Counted from the stretch's first letter, positions 46,103-55,794 are shown. The stretch: 64,000 nt of DNA from JACCZX01 sp963824935 (GCA_963824935.1 CAWGRF010000019.1:41245-105244); one strand, 5' to 3'. Numbers and translations are program-made. Notes: generated by a model from the sequence alone, not told the origin.

Positions 46103-47854
46103 ATGGAGCCGGTTCTTTACGCGGCAGCAGCCGTGCTGGCGATCACCGCGGTTGTCAATCTGATCGCGCGTCGGATCAACCTGCCAAGCCCAATCGTCCT
46201 GGTCGTGGCCGGCGCGATGCTTGCCGTGACGCCGGGCTTGCCGCGCATCGCGCTGCCGCCCGATCTCGTGCTGCTGGTGCTGTTACCGCCGCTGATCTAC
46301 TACGCGGCGTTCGCGATGAGTTGGCAGGCGTTCTGCCAACACTTGCGGCCAATCCTGCTGCTCGCGGTGGGGTGTGTCGTGTTCACGACCATCACGGTGG
46401 CGGCAGCCGCGCATTGGCTCGTCGGTCTTGCCTGGCCAGCCGCATTCGTGCTCGGCGCGATCGTTTCGCCACCCGATGTGGTGGCGCCGCTCGCGATTGC
46501 GCGCAGACTCGGTCTGCCAAGCCGCATCACCGCAGTGTTGGAAGGCGAAGGCCTGGTCAACGATGCGACGGCGCTCGTGCTGTTCAAGTTCGCGCTGGCC
46601 GCGGTGTTGACCGGCACGTTTTCGCTCACGCACGCGACGACAACGTTTGCAGCCATCGTGGTCGGAGAGACGCTGTACGGACTGCTAGTCGGCTGGGTGA
46701 TGCTGAGGCTGCGCTACTGGGCCAACGAGCGGCTGGTCGAAGTCACTCTATCGCTGCTGACTCCGTTCGTTGCCTTCTGGTTGCCGCACGCGACAGGCGG
46801 CTCAGGAGTACTCGCCACCGTGGTCGCAGGTTTGTATGTCGGCGCCAAGGGTGTCGAACTCATACGCTCGAAGACGCGTCTGCAAGCGCTGTTCTTCTGG
46901 GAGTTTGTCACCTACGTGATCGAAGGCGCGATCTTTCTGCTTACCGGCTTGCAAGCGCGCGTGGTGATCGACGCTCTCGAAGCGACGCCCTGGAATCAGT
47001 TGTTGTTCGACGCCTTGGCGATCAGCGCGGTGGCCATCATCGTGCGTTTCATTTGGGTATTTCCGGCCATCTACCTGCCACCGCTGCTCTCGGCGCGACT
47101 GCGTCAGCGTGATCCGGCGCCACCCTGGCAATACTCGTTCGTCATCGCTTTTACCGGCGTGCGCGGCGTCGTTTCGCTGGCGGCCGCGCTCAGTATCCCG
47201 TTCTTGATCGCCGGGGACCAGCCGTTTCCCGACCGCAGTTTGATTCTGTTCCTGACCTTCAGCGTCATCATCGTCACGCTTGTACTGCAAGGTCCGACGC
47301 TTCCGTGGCTCGTCGCGCGGCTTGGGCTGGTCGACTCCGGAAGCCGCGAAGCGCAGGAGCGCGAACAACTCGAGGCACAAGCCCGCGTTGAGGCGGCGCA
47401 AGCGGCGCTCGAACGGCTGGATGGGCTCGCCGCAGCGAGCCATCTGCCACCGGAGCAGACTCGGCGCCTGCGCGAGCTGCAGCTGGATCGAGTAAACGGG
47501 CTTGAACGTCGCCGCGATCGCGAAAATGATGGCATCAAGGTCGCCGCCGGGCTGGATCGCATCGAGCTCGCGCTGATCCAGGCGGAGCGCGATTACATCA
47601 ATGGTCTGCTACGCGACGGCCGGATTGGAGACGAGATCCGCCGCCGGATCGAACGCGATCTCGACCTGCGCGAAGAAGGGATTCGTATGGAGCGTGAACG
47701 CCACGGACGAGGCCTAACGCGAGGCATTCCGCCGGCGATGGTGAGCAACGCGCACGCTCCCGTTTCGGGAAGTGCGCATTCCGTGCCTTGTAACGCTAGA
47801 CTCGTTGATCGTCAGGGCGGGCGGGGGAACCATGCCACGATGGGCACGCGTTAG
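46103..47854 (+). CDS. CPA1-type Na+/H+ antiporter
   Basis: 583 residues. About 12 membrane segments (1-410) with the ion-binding region GAIVSPPDVVAPLAIARRLG and VLEGEGLVNDATALVLFKFA, as in YjcE/NhaP-like exchangers. The C-terminal 160 residues are a charged coiled coil (QEREQLEAQARVEAAQAALE) likely regulatory and cytosolic. The last 23 bp overlap the start of the next gene, so the very end (GRGNHATMGTR) may be a run-on of little function. Confidence 0.9.
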   Translation: MEPVLYAAAAVLAITAVVNLIARRINLPSPIVLVVAGAMLAVTPGLPRIALPPDLVLLVLLPPLIYYAAFAMSWQAFCQHLRPILLLAVGCVVFTTITVAAAAHWLVGLAWPAAFVLGAIVSPPDVVAPLAIARRLGLPSRITAVLEGEGLVNDATALVLFKFALAAVLTGTFSLTHATTTFAAIVVGETLYGLLVGWVMLRLRYWANERLVEVTLSLLTPFVAFWLPHATGGSGVLATVVAGLYVGAKGVELIRSKTRLQALFFWEFVTYVIEGAIFLLTGLQARVVIDALEATPWNQLLFDALAISAVAIIVRFIWVFPAIYLPPLLSARLRQRDPAPPWQYSFVIAFTGVRGVVSLAAALSIPFLIAGDQPFPDRSLILFLTFSVIIVTLVLQGPTLPWLVARLGLVDSGSREAQEREQLEAQARVEAAQAALERLDGLAAASHLPPEQTRRLRELQLDRVNGLERRRDRENDGIKVAAGLDRIELALIQAERDYINGLLRDGRIGDEIRRRIERDLDLREEGIRMERERHGRGLTRGIPPAMVSNAHAPVSGSAHSVPCNARLVDRQGGRGNHATMGTR

Positions 47855-48599
47855 CTACGAGGGACGCGAACGCTTCGGCACGATCGAGGACGACACGATC
47901 GCGCTGCACGCGGGCGATATGTTCACGAATCCGCGACCGACCGGGGAATCGATCCCGCGCAGCGCGGCCAAGCTGCTGACCCCGACGACCCCGAGCAAGA
48001 TGGTGGGGCTGGTCGACAATTACCACGCCCTGGTCGCCAAGCTTGGTCACGCGGTTCCGGCCGAGCCGCTTTACTTTCTGAAGGCCAGCAATTCGTTTCT
48101 TGCAGCGGGCGAGCCGATTCGCACACCCCAGTCGTACGCGGGCAAGGTTTTGTTCGAAGGCGAGCTCGGCATCGTCATTGGCAAGCGCTGCCGCGCGGTC
48201 GACGAAGCCGATGCTGCCAGCTACGTATTCGGCTACACCTGCGTCAACGATGTCACCGCCGTTGACATTCTGAACAAGGACCCTGGCTTCGCGCAGTGGA
48301 CGCGCGCCAAGAGCTTCGACACGTTCGGCGTGTTCGGTCCGGTGATTGCAACCGACGTCGATCCGGCCAAACTTGTTGTCAGGACGATTCTGAACGACCA
48401 GGAGCGGCAGAATTATCCGGTCGCAGACGCGATATTCGCGCCGGCTCGACTGGTGAGTCTCATTTCGCGAGACCTGACCTTGGAAGCAGGCGATGTGATC
48501 GCTTGCGGCACATCGGTCGGCGTCGGTTCGATGAAACCAGGCAGCACGGTTAGCATCGTCATCGACGGCATCGGCATGCTGACCAATCGGGTGGACTGA
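47832..48599 (+). CDS. Fumarylacetoacetate hydrolase family protein
   Basis: 255 residues. The FAH fold metal site is visible in VLFEGELGIVIGKRC and NDVTAVDIL. Members open 2-oxo acids with C-C cleavage or decarboxylate them in aromatic breakdown. ATG 47832 is preferred: a G-rich ribosome site lies just before it and upstream in-frame codons overlap the antiporter. Its stop shares bases with the start of the reductase (ATGA), so the two are coupled. Confidence 0.88.
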   Translation: MPRWARVSYEGRERFGTIEDDTIALHAGDMFTNPRPTGESIPRSAAKLLTPTTPSKMVGLVDNYHALVAKLGHAVPAEPLYFLKASNSFLAAGEPIRTPQSYAGKVLFEGELGIVIGKRCRAVDEADAASYVFGYTCVNDVTAVDILNKDPGFAQWTRAKSFDTFGVFGPVIATDVDPAKLVVRTILNDQERQNYPVADAIFAPARLVSLISRDLTLEAGDVIACGTSVGVGSMKPGSTVSIVIDGIGMLTNRVD

Positions 48600-49606
48600 T
48601 GAGAATCGCAGTTATCGGTGCCGGCGCGATCGGCGGCATGCTCGCCGTACGGTTTGCGTTGTCGGGTCACACAGTCACCGTCGTCGACCAGGGCGCTCAT
48701 CTGGAAGCGATTCGCAAGAACGGGCTCAAGCTCGTTCATCACGATGGCGCAGAAGAAGTCGCGCCAGACTTACGCGCGGTGGCGAGCTGCGCCGATGCAG
48801 GTTTGCAAGACCTCGTGCTGCTCGCGCTGAAGGCTTACGCGATCGCAGGGGTTGCGCCGCAGATGCGCGCACTGTTTGGCGACGACACGATGGTCGTGAC
48901 GTTGCAGAATGGCCTGCCGTGGTGGTACTTCCAGAATTTCAGCGGCCCGCACGCGGGCTACCGGCTCAAATCGGCTGATCCGAATGGCGTGATCGAACAG
49001 AACATCGAAGCGCGCCGCATCATTGGCTGTGTCGTTTACCCCGCGGGCGAGATCGTTGCGCCGGGTGTCGTGAAGCGGCTCGAGGGCGACCGCTTCCCCG
49101 TGGGAGAACTGGACGGAACCGAGAGCGCGCGCGTCACAAAGGTATCGGAAGCATTCATCGGCGCCCGCTGGAAAGCACCGGTCCTGAATGACATCCGCTC
49201 GGAAATCTGGCTCAAGCTGTGGGGCAATATGAGCTTCAACCCGATCAGCGCGCTGACCCACGCGACCTTGGTCGACATCTGCCAGGAGCCCGCGACGCGC
49301 CAGCTGGCCGCCGACATGATGCGCGAGGCACAGGCGATCGCCGAAAAGCTCGGGGTCACCTTCCGCGTACCACTGGAGAAGCGCATCGAAGGCGCCGAAA
49401 AAGTGGGCAAGCACAAGACTTCGACATTGCAGGACGTCGAAGCCGGGCGCGCGGTTGAAGTCGACGCGCTGATCGGCTCGGTGATCGAGCTCTCCGAATT
49501 GACTGGCACGCCTGCGCCCGCATCGCGCGCTGTGCACGCGTTGCTTAAGCTACTGGTCGCGACGATGCACGAGCAGCGTGCGCGCGTCGTGCTGCAGCGG
49601 GTTTAG
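48599..49606 (+). CDS. 2-dehydropantoate 2-reductase family protein
   Basis: 335 residues, longer than the usual 290-310. NAD(P) motif GAGAIGGMLAVRFALSG, substrate region KLWGNMSFNPISALT and catalytic-Lys vicinity DIRSEIWLKLWGN. It resembles PanE but several paralogues in Burkholderiales act outside pantothenate synthesis. Coupling to an FAH hydrolase gene argues for a catabolic role rather than vitamin synthesis, by inference. Confidence 0.85.
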   Translation: MRIAVIGAGAIGGMLAVRFALSGHTVTVVDQGAHLEAIRKNGLKLVHHDGAEEVAPDLRAVASCADAGLQDLVLLALKAYAIAGVAPQMRALFGDDTMVVTLQNGLPWWYFQNFSGPHAGYRLKSADPNGVIEQNIEARRIIGCVVYPAGEIVAPGVVKRLEGDRFPVGELDGTESARVTKVSEAFIGARWKAPVLNDIRSEIWLKLWGNMSFNPISALTHATLVDICQEPATRQLAADMMREAQAIAEKLGVTFRVPLEKRIEGAEKVGKHKTSTLQDVEAGRAVEVDALIGSVIELSELTGTPAPASRAVHALLKLLVATMHEQRARVVLQRV

Positions 49607-49772
49607 CGACCGGCTGCGGCCGATCTCGGACGTCTCCTCCAACGCAACACCCAAATATTCACACGCTCGGTGTCGTCTTTCCCGAGCGTTTTGCGATCCA
49701 TCAGATAGCCGGTCCGAATGCGTCACGTCGTGCACGTCCGTGACCGAAGTCAACTATCACTGGAGGATCGTC

Positions 49773-49967
49773 ATGAATAGCAACTCAAATCGCGTGCGCT
49801 TCGTCGCGACGCTCGCAGCTGCAGCGGCGCTGACGCTGTTGCTTGTCGCGTGCGGGGGCGGAGGGCCGATCGATGTTCGCGCAGCCGAACCAATCAAGGC
49901 GTCCGACCCGCCGAGCACGCTTGACCCTGCACTAAACAGCCTTGAAGGCGTGACGCAACACGGTTAA
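49773..49967 (+). CDS. Small lipoprotein
   Basis: 64 residues. A hydrophobic signal (VATLAAAAALTLLL) ends with the lipobox LVAC followed by four Gly, so Cys 27 would be lipidated. The mature part (about 38 residues) is polar. TGGAGGA lies eight bases upstream of ATG 49773, a strong ribosome site. No known domain. Two hairpins follow the stop. Confidence 0.65.
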   Translation: MNSNSNRVRFVATLAAAAALTLLLVACGGGGPIDVRAAEPIKASDPPSTLDPALNSLEGVTQHG

Positions 49968-50006
49968 GCAACCACTTGTCTTAACAAGCAGTTCGAGTTA
50001 ACCGTA

Positions 50007-50049
50007 CCGGCGGATCACCGCCGGCGGGCCGCTGCGCAAGCGCTGCGGC
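50007..50049. terminator. Two adjacent hairpins between convergent genes
   Basis: CCGGCGG ATCA CCGCCGG (50007-50024) and GCCGCTGCGC AA GCGCTGCGGC (50028-50049, one T-T mismatch). They sit between the small lipoprotein gene and the convergent FAH gene; no long T run follows. Confidence 0.5.
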
Positions 50050-50056
50050 GCTGACC

Positions 50057-50770
50057 CTATCGCGCGTACGTGATAGTCAGATCGCCCACGCCTTCAACGT
50101 GGCCCTCGAGCTTGTCGCCTTTGCTGACGGGACCGACCCCTGAGGGCGTGCCGGAAAAAATGAGATCGCCGGGCTGCAGCGTGACGAGGCTCGACAGGTA
50201 GGCGATCTGTTCAGGCACGCTCCAGATCTGCTGCGACAAGTCGCCCTGTTGCTTGACCTCGCCATTTACCTTGACCCGGATCGCGCCTTTCGCGGGGTGA
50301 CCGATCTCGCTGGCGGGCCGCAGCGCCGAGCACGGCGCCGATTGATCGAAGCTCTTGCCCATCTCCCAGGGACGGCCCATTTTTTTCGCTTCGCCCTGAA
50401 TGTCCCGGCGCGTCATGTCCAGACCCACTGCGTAACCCCAGACATGGTCGAGCGCCTTCTCGACCGGGATGTTTTTTCCGCCCTTGCCGATGGCGACCAC
50501 CATCTCGATCTCGTGGTGGACATCCTTGGTGGCGACCGGGTAATCGACGGTGGAGCCGCTCTGCACGATCGAGCTGGGCGCTTTCATGAAAAAGAACGGC
50601 GGCTCGCGATCGGGGTCGTGGCCCATCTCGCGCGCGTGTTCGGCGTAGTTGCGGCCGACACAGAAGATGCGGCCCACCGGAAAGCGCAGGTCGCTGCCCG
50701 CGACCGGCAGCGAGGGCAGCGGGCCGATATCGATGACGTACTTGGCTTGGCGCAGATCGTCTTTTCCCAT
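50057..50770 (-). CDS. Fumarylpyruvate hydrolase-type FAH family protein
   Basis: 237 residues. FCVGRNYAEHAREMGHDP and PPFFFMKAPSSIVQSG are typical of fumarylpyruvate/acylpyruvate hydrolases; the metal site is HHEIEMVVAIG and GLDMTRRDIQ, and FSGTPSGVGPV closes the fold. The enzyme would split fumarylpyruvate or a similar 2,4-dioxo acid, as in gentisate breakdown; no ring-cleavage dioxygenase is present in the window. GAGAAG precedes ATG 50770. It lies directly downstream of a Bug receptor gene. Confidence 0.92.
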   Translation of the reverse strand: MGKDDLRQAKYVIDIGPLPSLPVAGSDLRFPVGRIFCVGRNYAEHAREMGHDPDREPPFFFMKAPSSIVQSGSTVDYPVATKDVHHEIEMVVAIGKGGKNIPVEKALDHVWGYAVGLDMTRRDIQGEAKKMGRPWEMGKSFDQSAPCSALRPASEIGHPAKGAIRVKVNGEVKQQGDLSQQIWSVPEQIAYLSSLVTLQPGDLIFSGTPSGVGPVSKGDKLEGHVEGVGDLTITYAR

Positions 50771-50789
50771 AGTCTTCTCGTGGAGTTCG

Positions 50790-51776
50790 CTAGTCGAGCT
50801 TAATGCCGATCGCTTTCGTGATCTTGACGTACTTGTCCACCTGGCCACGCAGCATCTCGCGGAATTCCTCCGGCGACTTGCTGGCGATCGGCTCGGCGCC
50901 GTTGGCGTCCATCTGAGCCTTGAAGTCAGGAGTCGCGACAATCGCGGCGATTTCTTTGTGCAGGCGATCGAGCACGGGCTTCGGCATATTGGCCGGTCCC
51001 ATGATGCCGAGCCAGAGTGCCGCGTCGAAGCCGGGATAGCCCTGCTCGGCGACCGTGGGCACGTCGGGCAGCGCGGGCGAGCGCGCCACGGTTCCGACCG
51101 CGAGCGGACGCACCTTGTTCGCCTTGGCGTGTTGTAGCAGCGCCGGCATCGAACCGAACACGGCCTGAACCTCGCCCGCGAGAATCGCCGTGTCAGCCGG
51201 CGCATTGCCTTTGTACGGAATATGCACCAGGTCAACCTTGGCGGCGTCCTTCAGCATCTCCATCGCGAGGTGCGTCGCGGTGCCGTTGCCGGCGGACGCG
51301 TAATTCATCTTGCCGGGCTGGCTTTTCGCGAGCGCGATGAACTCGTTCAGGTTGCGCGCCTGCACCTGCGGGTTGACGACCAACAAATACGGCGTGATAG
51401 CGACCAGTGAGATCGGCGTGAAGTCGGTCACCGGGTTGTACGGAAGCTTCGAATACGCCCCCGCAGCAATCGCATGTGTGCTGGTTGTGCCGAGCGTCAG
51501 CGTGTACCCGTCGGCGGGTGACTTCGCCGTGGCGTCGGCACCGATCGTGCCTCCCGCGCCCGCCCGGTTTTCCACGACCACGGTCTGCCCGAGCCGCTCG
51601 CCCAACTTCTGCGCCACGATGCGAGCAACGATGTCGGTCGAGCCGCCCGGCGCGAAACCGACAATGAGCTTCACGGGCCTATTCGGATAATCCGACTGCG
51701 CGAGTGCTGCGGTCGGGGACACGAGAATTCCGGCACACGCGGCGATTCCGGCAATGACTTTCGCGATGCTGCTCAT
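50790..51776 (-). CDS. Bug-family (TctC) tripartite tricarboxylate receptor
   Basis: 328 residues with a signal peptide (ending TAALAQ). Family blocks: YPNRPVKLIVGFAPGGSTDI, VVENRAGAGGTIGADATAK and DGYTLTLGTTSTH. These periplasmic proteins bind carboxylates or related small molecules. No TctA/TctB lies beside this copy, so it may feed a shared transporter. GAGGAGG precedes ATG 51776. Next to the FAH gene, with an intergenic gap of 19 bp. Confidence 0.9.
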   Translation of the reverse strand: MSSIAKVIAGIAACAGILVSPTAALAQSDYPNRPVKLIVGFAPGGSTDIVARIVAQKLGERLGQTVVVENRAGAGGTIGADATAKSPADGYTLTLGTTSTHAIAAGAYSKLPYNPVTDFTPISLVAITPYLLVVNPQVQARNLNEFIALAKSQPGKMNYASAGNGTATHLAMEMLKDAAKVDLVHIPYKGNAPADTAILAGEVQAVFGSMPALLQHAKANKVRPLAVGTVARSPALPDVPTVAEQGYPGFDAALWLGIMGPANMPKPVLDRLHKEIAAIVATPDFKAQMDANGAEPIASKSPEEFREMLRGQVDKYVKITKAIGIKLD

Positions 51777-51835
51777 TGTTCCTCCTCGGGATTGAATCTC
51801 GGATCTCGATCCTGCTGGCAAATTCTAGGCCGTGC

Positions 51836-52651
51836 CTACGTTCCGTAACGCACCAGCGAGTTGAATTGTTTAAACGCCGCAAGCGCGCTGAAGCCCGCCA
51901 GCACCGCGGTCCTCGGATTGTCGGGCGACGGCACGTTCTCGAAGCGCAGATCGATCGAGCCGGTCGGGCCGCGAATGCGGATGAAATGGGTGTTGAACTT
52001 GAGCGCCGGGTCGGCCACGACCGTAAGGCGCGTGCGATCGAAGCCGATTCCCGCCAGCGAGAGCGCCGCGGCGATGTTCACGTTGGCAGGAAAGTGCGGC
52101 ACGCCCTCGCGCGCAGTGCCGTCGAACAACGTTACCGCTCCATCGAGGCGGTCCAGATCGATACCCAGGCTCTCGACGTACGGAATGCCCTTCCACCCGG
52201 CCGGCGGCTTGGTCACCATAATGGTCACCTCGTCCACGCCGGCCGCGCACGCCGCCTTCAGCGCGTCCAATCCACCGATACCGCCTGAAGGTACGTAGAG
52301 CAGAGCGCGATGCCGCGCGGATGCGCGCTCCAGCCGCTCGCGCAGGTGATCATCGACGAGCGCACCCGCCGAAAGCACGATCACCGCGATGCCGCTCGAA
52401 AGCAGCTCTTCGACATGCTCGCGCACGGCGGCATGCGACGCGGCCTCGATCACGATTTCCGGCCGTAACGCGACGAGCTTGTCGCGCTCGGTCACGAAGG
52501 CGACTCCGAATTCCTGCGCAAGAGCTTTTCCGCGCGACAGGTCGCTGCGGCCCATCACGGCGACTACTTCGGCGTCGCGTATCGCGCCGCGCCGTGATTG
52601 CTCGAGAAAGAGGCGCGCGATAACGCCGCCACCGATCAGTCCAACGCGCAT
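51836..52651 (-). CDS. L-aspartate dehydrogenase
   Basis: 271 residues. N-terminal nucleotide-binding GLIGGGVIARLFLEQ, then the DUF108-type domain with PPAGWKGIPYVES, PANVNIAAALSLAGIG and the catalytic His in KFNTHFIRIRG. It converts aspartate to iminoaspartate or oxaloacetate and ammonia using NAD(P). It may supply precursors for NAD synthesis or serve nitrogen catabolism. Transcribed toward a Bug receptor and FAH gene, divergent from the TctCBA operon. Confidence 0.88.
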   Translation of the reverse strand: MRVGLIGGGVIARLFLEQSRRGAIRDAEVVAVMGRSDLSRGKALAQEFGVAFVTERDKLVALRPEIVIEAASHAAVREHVEELLSSGIAVIVLSAGALVDDHLRERLERASARHRALLYVPSGGIGGLDALKAACAAGVDEVTIMVTKPPAGWKGIPYVESLGIDLDRLDGAVTLFDGTAREGVPHFPANVNIAAALSLAGIGFDRTRLTVVADPALKFNTHFIRIRGPTGSIDLRFENVPSPDNPRTAVLAGFSALAAFKQFNSLVRYGT

Positions 52652-52686
52652 GAGTTATGGAGAGTCGTGGATCGAACCAAGCGCCG

Positions 52687-52713
52687 ATGCTCGCCTATGC
52701 TCGCCTATGCTCA
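52687..52713. repeat. Short direct repeat in the divergent AspDH-tctC gap
   Basis: ATGCTCGCCT occurs twice in direct tandem (52687, 52697) followed by ATGCTCA, which also begins GCTCATTGTGAGC, a short inverted repeat. It lies in the divergent regulatory region. Confidence 0.4.
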
Positions 52714-52779
52714 TTGTGAGCGGCGGCGGCCCAGTCTAGTATGTCCTGCATCCTCACGGCATGTTGCAGGAGTGAATCC

Positions 52780-53724
52780 ATGAATCGTTTTCGCGCAGCT
52801 CTGGCAGTTACGGCTCTGCTCTCCGCCTCGTGGGCGTTCGCTGCCTACCCCGACCGGCCCGTGAAGCTGATCGTTCCCTGGGCGGCCGGCGGCGATACGG
52901 ACAGCATCTACCGCGCGTTCCAACCGCATTTTCAGAAACATCTCGGAGGCACGCTCGTCATTGCGAACGTGGGCGGCGCCTCAGGCACCAAGGGTGCGAA
53001 GGAAGCCAAGGACTCGCCGCCAGACGGCTACACGATATTCGCCGTGCACGACTCGATCCACTCGACCTTCCACACCGGTGTGGCCGACGTGAACTCGACC
53101 GATTTCCAACCGATCTGCCTGGTCGCCTCGACGCCTTCGATCATCACCGCGAGTCCGAAGACACCGTGGGCGGACATGAAGTCGATGATCGCCGATGCCA
53201 AGGCGCGCCCCGGCCAGATCACAGTCGGCGCCACACTCGGCTCGACCAGCCACTTCTTTCCGGCAATGGTCGAGAAAGCCGCCGGCATCAAGTTCAAATA
53301 CGTCTCCTACGAGGGCACGGCGCCACGCATGAACGCGCTACTCGGCGGTCACATCGAGCTCGCGGAATCGAACCTCACGCAGAAGGGCAAGGTCGACGCG
53401 GGGCAGATGAAGTTCCTCGCGATCGCAGCCGACAAGCGCACGCCCGAGGCGCCGAACGTGCCGACCTTGAAGGAGATCGGGATCGATGTGACCTACGCGG
53501 TGAACCGCGGCCTGCTCGCGATCAAAGGAACGCCGCCCGACGTGATGGCGAAACTCGAAGCGGCGTGCGCAGCGGCGGCGAAGGAACCGGCGTTCGCTGC
53601 ATCGATGAAGGACCAGGGCACGCTGGTGAACTATCTCAATGCGAAAGACTATGCGGAATTCCTGAAGAAGAACGACGTGCTCAACAGGGATCTCGCGAAG
53701 GATCTCGGCATGCTGAAGCGCTGA
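52780..53724 (+). CDS. tctC: TctC/Bug-family substrate-binding protein of a TTT transporter
   Basis: 314 residues with a signal peptide (ending SWAFA). YPDRPVKLIVPWAAGGDTDS, then GGASGTKGAKEAKDSPPDGY and the TSHFFPAMVEKAAG region are typical. The Asp residues of the ligand loop (GGDTDS) suggest a carboxylate-binding pocket. tctB starts 23 bp after its stop, then tctA, so this is a complete TctCBA operon. Confidence 0.93.
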   Translation: MNRFRAALAVTALLSASWAFAAYPDRPVKLIVPWAAGGDTDSIYRAFQPHFQKHLGGTLVIANVGGASGTKGAKEAKDSPPDGYTIFAVHDSIHSTFHTGVADVNSTDFQPICLVASTPSIITASPKTPWADMKSMIADAKARPGQITVGATLGSTSHFFPAMVEKAAGIKFKYVSYEGTAPRMNALLGGHIELAESNLTQKGKVDAGQMKFLAIAADKRTPEAPNVPTLKEIGIDVTYAVNRGLLAIKGTPPDVMAKLEAACAAAAKEPAFAASMKDQGTLVNYLNAKDYAEFLKKNDVLNRDLAKDLGMLKR

Positions 53725-53747
53725 AGTATAAGGCGCGCGCTCGCGCA

Positions 53748-54229
53748 ATGGGCCGCGACGCGATCACCGGGCTCGTCGTCCTTGCGACGAGCCTGTTTCT
53801 TTTCTGGGCCACGCTCGGACTCGAGCGCCATCCGCTGGTCCCGGTAGGGCCGGAGTTCTATCCGCGGCTCGTTCTCGGCACGACCGCCTTCCTCGCGCTA
53901 TTGCTCGTAGTGTCCGACGTGATCGCGCATCGGCGCGCGCGAGTGGCCACGGCGCCGGCGGAGTCTACGGCCGGGCCAACTACACGTTGGTCGTCGTCGC
54001 TTTCGCGATCTTCGCGATCTACGTTATCGCGCTGCCCTATCTCGGATTTCGCCTTGCGACTTTCGCGTTTCTGATCGCGATGCCGCTCGCGCTCGAGCCG
54101 CCGCGCGGCGTTCGCAGACGCTGGATAGTCGTGTTCATCGTTGCGCTCGTGGCCACTGTCGTTACGTACTTCGTCTTCGAAAACTACCTGCACGTCCTAT
54201 TGCCGCGCGGGCGTTGGACCGGGTTCTAG
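53748..54229 (+). CDS. tctB: TctB small membrane subunit, frameshifted
   Basis: About 160 residues after correction. First half MGRDAITGLVVLATSLFLFW and PLVPVGPEFYPRLVLGTTAF in one frame, second half NYTLVVVAFAIFAIYVIALPYLGFR in another. The frame change lies between about 53940 and 53975; restoring one base joins them. Four membrane segments, as expected. Start ATG 53748 follows AAGG. tctA begins one base after its stop. Confidence 0.85.
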
Positions 54230-55768
54230 ATGTACGAACTCCTCGGCGCAGGCATCGCCAACATCATTCAGCTGAAGTATTTGATTCCGCTGGTGCTCGG
54301 CACGCTGGTGGGTGTGATTGGTGGAGCGCTGCCTGGTGTGACGATCACGCTGACCATCATCGTGGCGCTTCCTTTCACCTTCGGACTCGACCCGCTGCAG
54401 GGGCTGTCCGCGATGGTCGGCATTTATGTCGGCGGCTCGGCGGGTGGTTTGATCACGGCGACGCTGCTCGGCATTCCAGGAACGCCGTCCTCACTCGCGA
54501 CGATGTTCGACGGCTTCCCGATGGCAAAAAAGGGCGAGCCCGGGCGCGCCATCTGGCTCGGCATCTGGGCTTCGTTCTACGGCGGATTGCTGGGCGGGCT
54601 CTTTCTGATCGCGGCCACCGGCCCACTCGCCGCGTTCGCACTGCAGTTCGGCCCGTGGGAGTACTTCTCGCTGTTCGTGCTGGCACTGTCGATGGTGGCG
54701 GGCCTGGTCGAGTCGTCGCTGTTGAAAGGCCTGATCGCCGGCATGCTTGGCCTCGTCGTGACGGTGCTCGGCAACGATCCGATGATGGGTGTGCCACGGC
54801 TTACGTTCGGCATTCCATTTCTCGAGGGTGGCATCGAGTTCCTGCCGGTGCTGATCGGCGTGTTTGCATTCGCGCAGATCATGACCGACGCCGAGAAGAT
54901 GGGCGGCACCGACCGCATCGCGCAGGCGGTGAGCGCAGCCGCGGTGCTTGCCGTGTCGCATGCGAAGGTGACTTGGGACATCCTGTCGCGTCCGTTCCTG
55001 CTGCTGTGGACTTCGCTGATCGGCGTGTGGATCGGCGTGCTGCCGGCGATTGGCGGAAGCGCAGCGAACATGATGGCCTACGATCAGGCGAAGAAATTTT
55101 CGAAGCGGCCCGAGGCATTCGGCACCGGCGTTCCCGAAGGCATCATCGCCTCCGAAGCGTCGAACAACGCAAACGTCGGCGGCTCACTCGTCACGATCAT
55201 GGCGTTCGGGATTCCCGGCGACGCGGTGACTGCGGTGATGCTGGGCGCGCTGACGATCCACGGGATCCAGTCCGGCCCACTCTTCATCTCGCAGCAACCC
55301 ACGATCGCGTACGGCATCTTCGCGGCGTACCTGCTCGCGCACCCGATCATGGTGGTGATCACCGGTATCTGCGCGCGCTGGGCGCTGAAGGTGGTGACGG
55401 TGCCCAAGTCGATGCTTTATCCGATCGTGCTCGTGCTGTGCGTGGTCGGCGCTTTCGCGCTGAACAACACGATGTCGAACGTCTACGTGCTGCTCGCCTT
55501 CGGCGTGCTCGGTTACGCGATGGTCAAGGTCGGGCTGCCTCTGGCGCCTTTCATCCTCGGCGTGATCCTCGGCGACCAGATCGAGATCAACCTGATCCGC
55601 TCGATCATGAGTGATTCGGATCCATGGCTTTTCGTGACGCGCCCGATCTCGGGAGCGCTGCTCGCCGCCGCAGTTGCTTCTATCGTGCTCGCGTTGTGGC
55701 AGCACCATCGCGCCGAAGCAAAGAGGCGCCTGCGTGAACAGGACGCGGCGAATGCGGCGGATTTCTGA
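54230..55768 (+). CDS. tctA: TctA large membrane subunit
   Basis: 512 residues with about 11-12 membrane segments. Diagnostic segments are GVIGGALPGVTITLTIIVAL, the repeated GIPGTPSSLATMFDG and GIPGDAVTAVMLGALTIHG, and the YDQAKKFSKRPEAFGTGVPE loop. Together with TctB and TctC it imports carboxylates using an ion gradient. Intact. It is the last complete gene before the fragment zone at 55.8 kb. Confidence 0.96.
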   Translation: MYELLGAGIANIIQLKYLIPLVLGTLVGVIGGALPGVTITLTIIVALPFTFGLDPLQGLSAMVGIYVGGSAGGLITATLLGIPGTPSSLATMFDGFPMAKKGEPGRAIWLGIWASFYGGLLGGLFLIAATGPLAAFALQFGPWEYFSLFVLALSMVAGLVESSLLKGLIAGMLGLVVTVLGNDPMMGVPRLTFGIPFLEGGIEFLPVLIGVFAFAQIMTDAEKMGGTDRIAQAVSAAAVLAVSHAKVTWDILSRPFLLLWTSLIGVWIGVLPAIGGSAANMMAYDQAKKFSKRPEAFGTGVPEGIIASEASNNANVGGSLVTIMAFGIPGDAVTAVMLGALTIHGIQSGPLFISQQPTIAYGIFAAYLLAHPIMVVITGICARWALKVVTVPKSMLYPIVLVLCVVGAFALNNTMSNVYVLLAFGVLGYAMVKVGLPLAPFILGVILGDQIEINLIRSIMSDSDPWLFVTRPISGALLAAAVASIVLALWQHHRAEAKRRLREQDAANAADF

Positions 55769-55794
55769 TTTGGCGGCGTCGAAGCCGGTCGTTA

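Noticed and set aside
54214..55614. Long plus-strand frame (466 codons) overlapping tctA
   Set aside because: Arg-rich out-of-frame reading of tctA; the real frame has clear TctA motifs.
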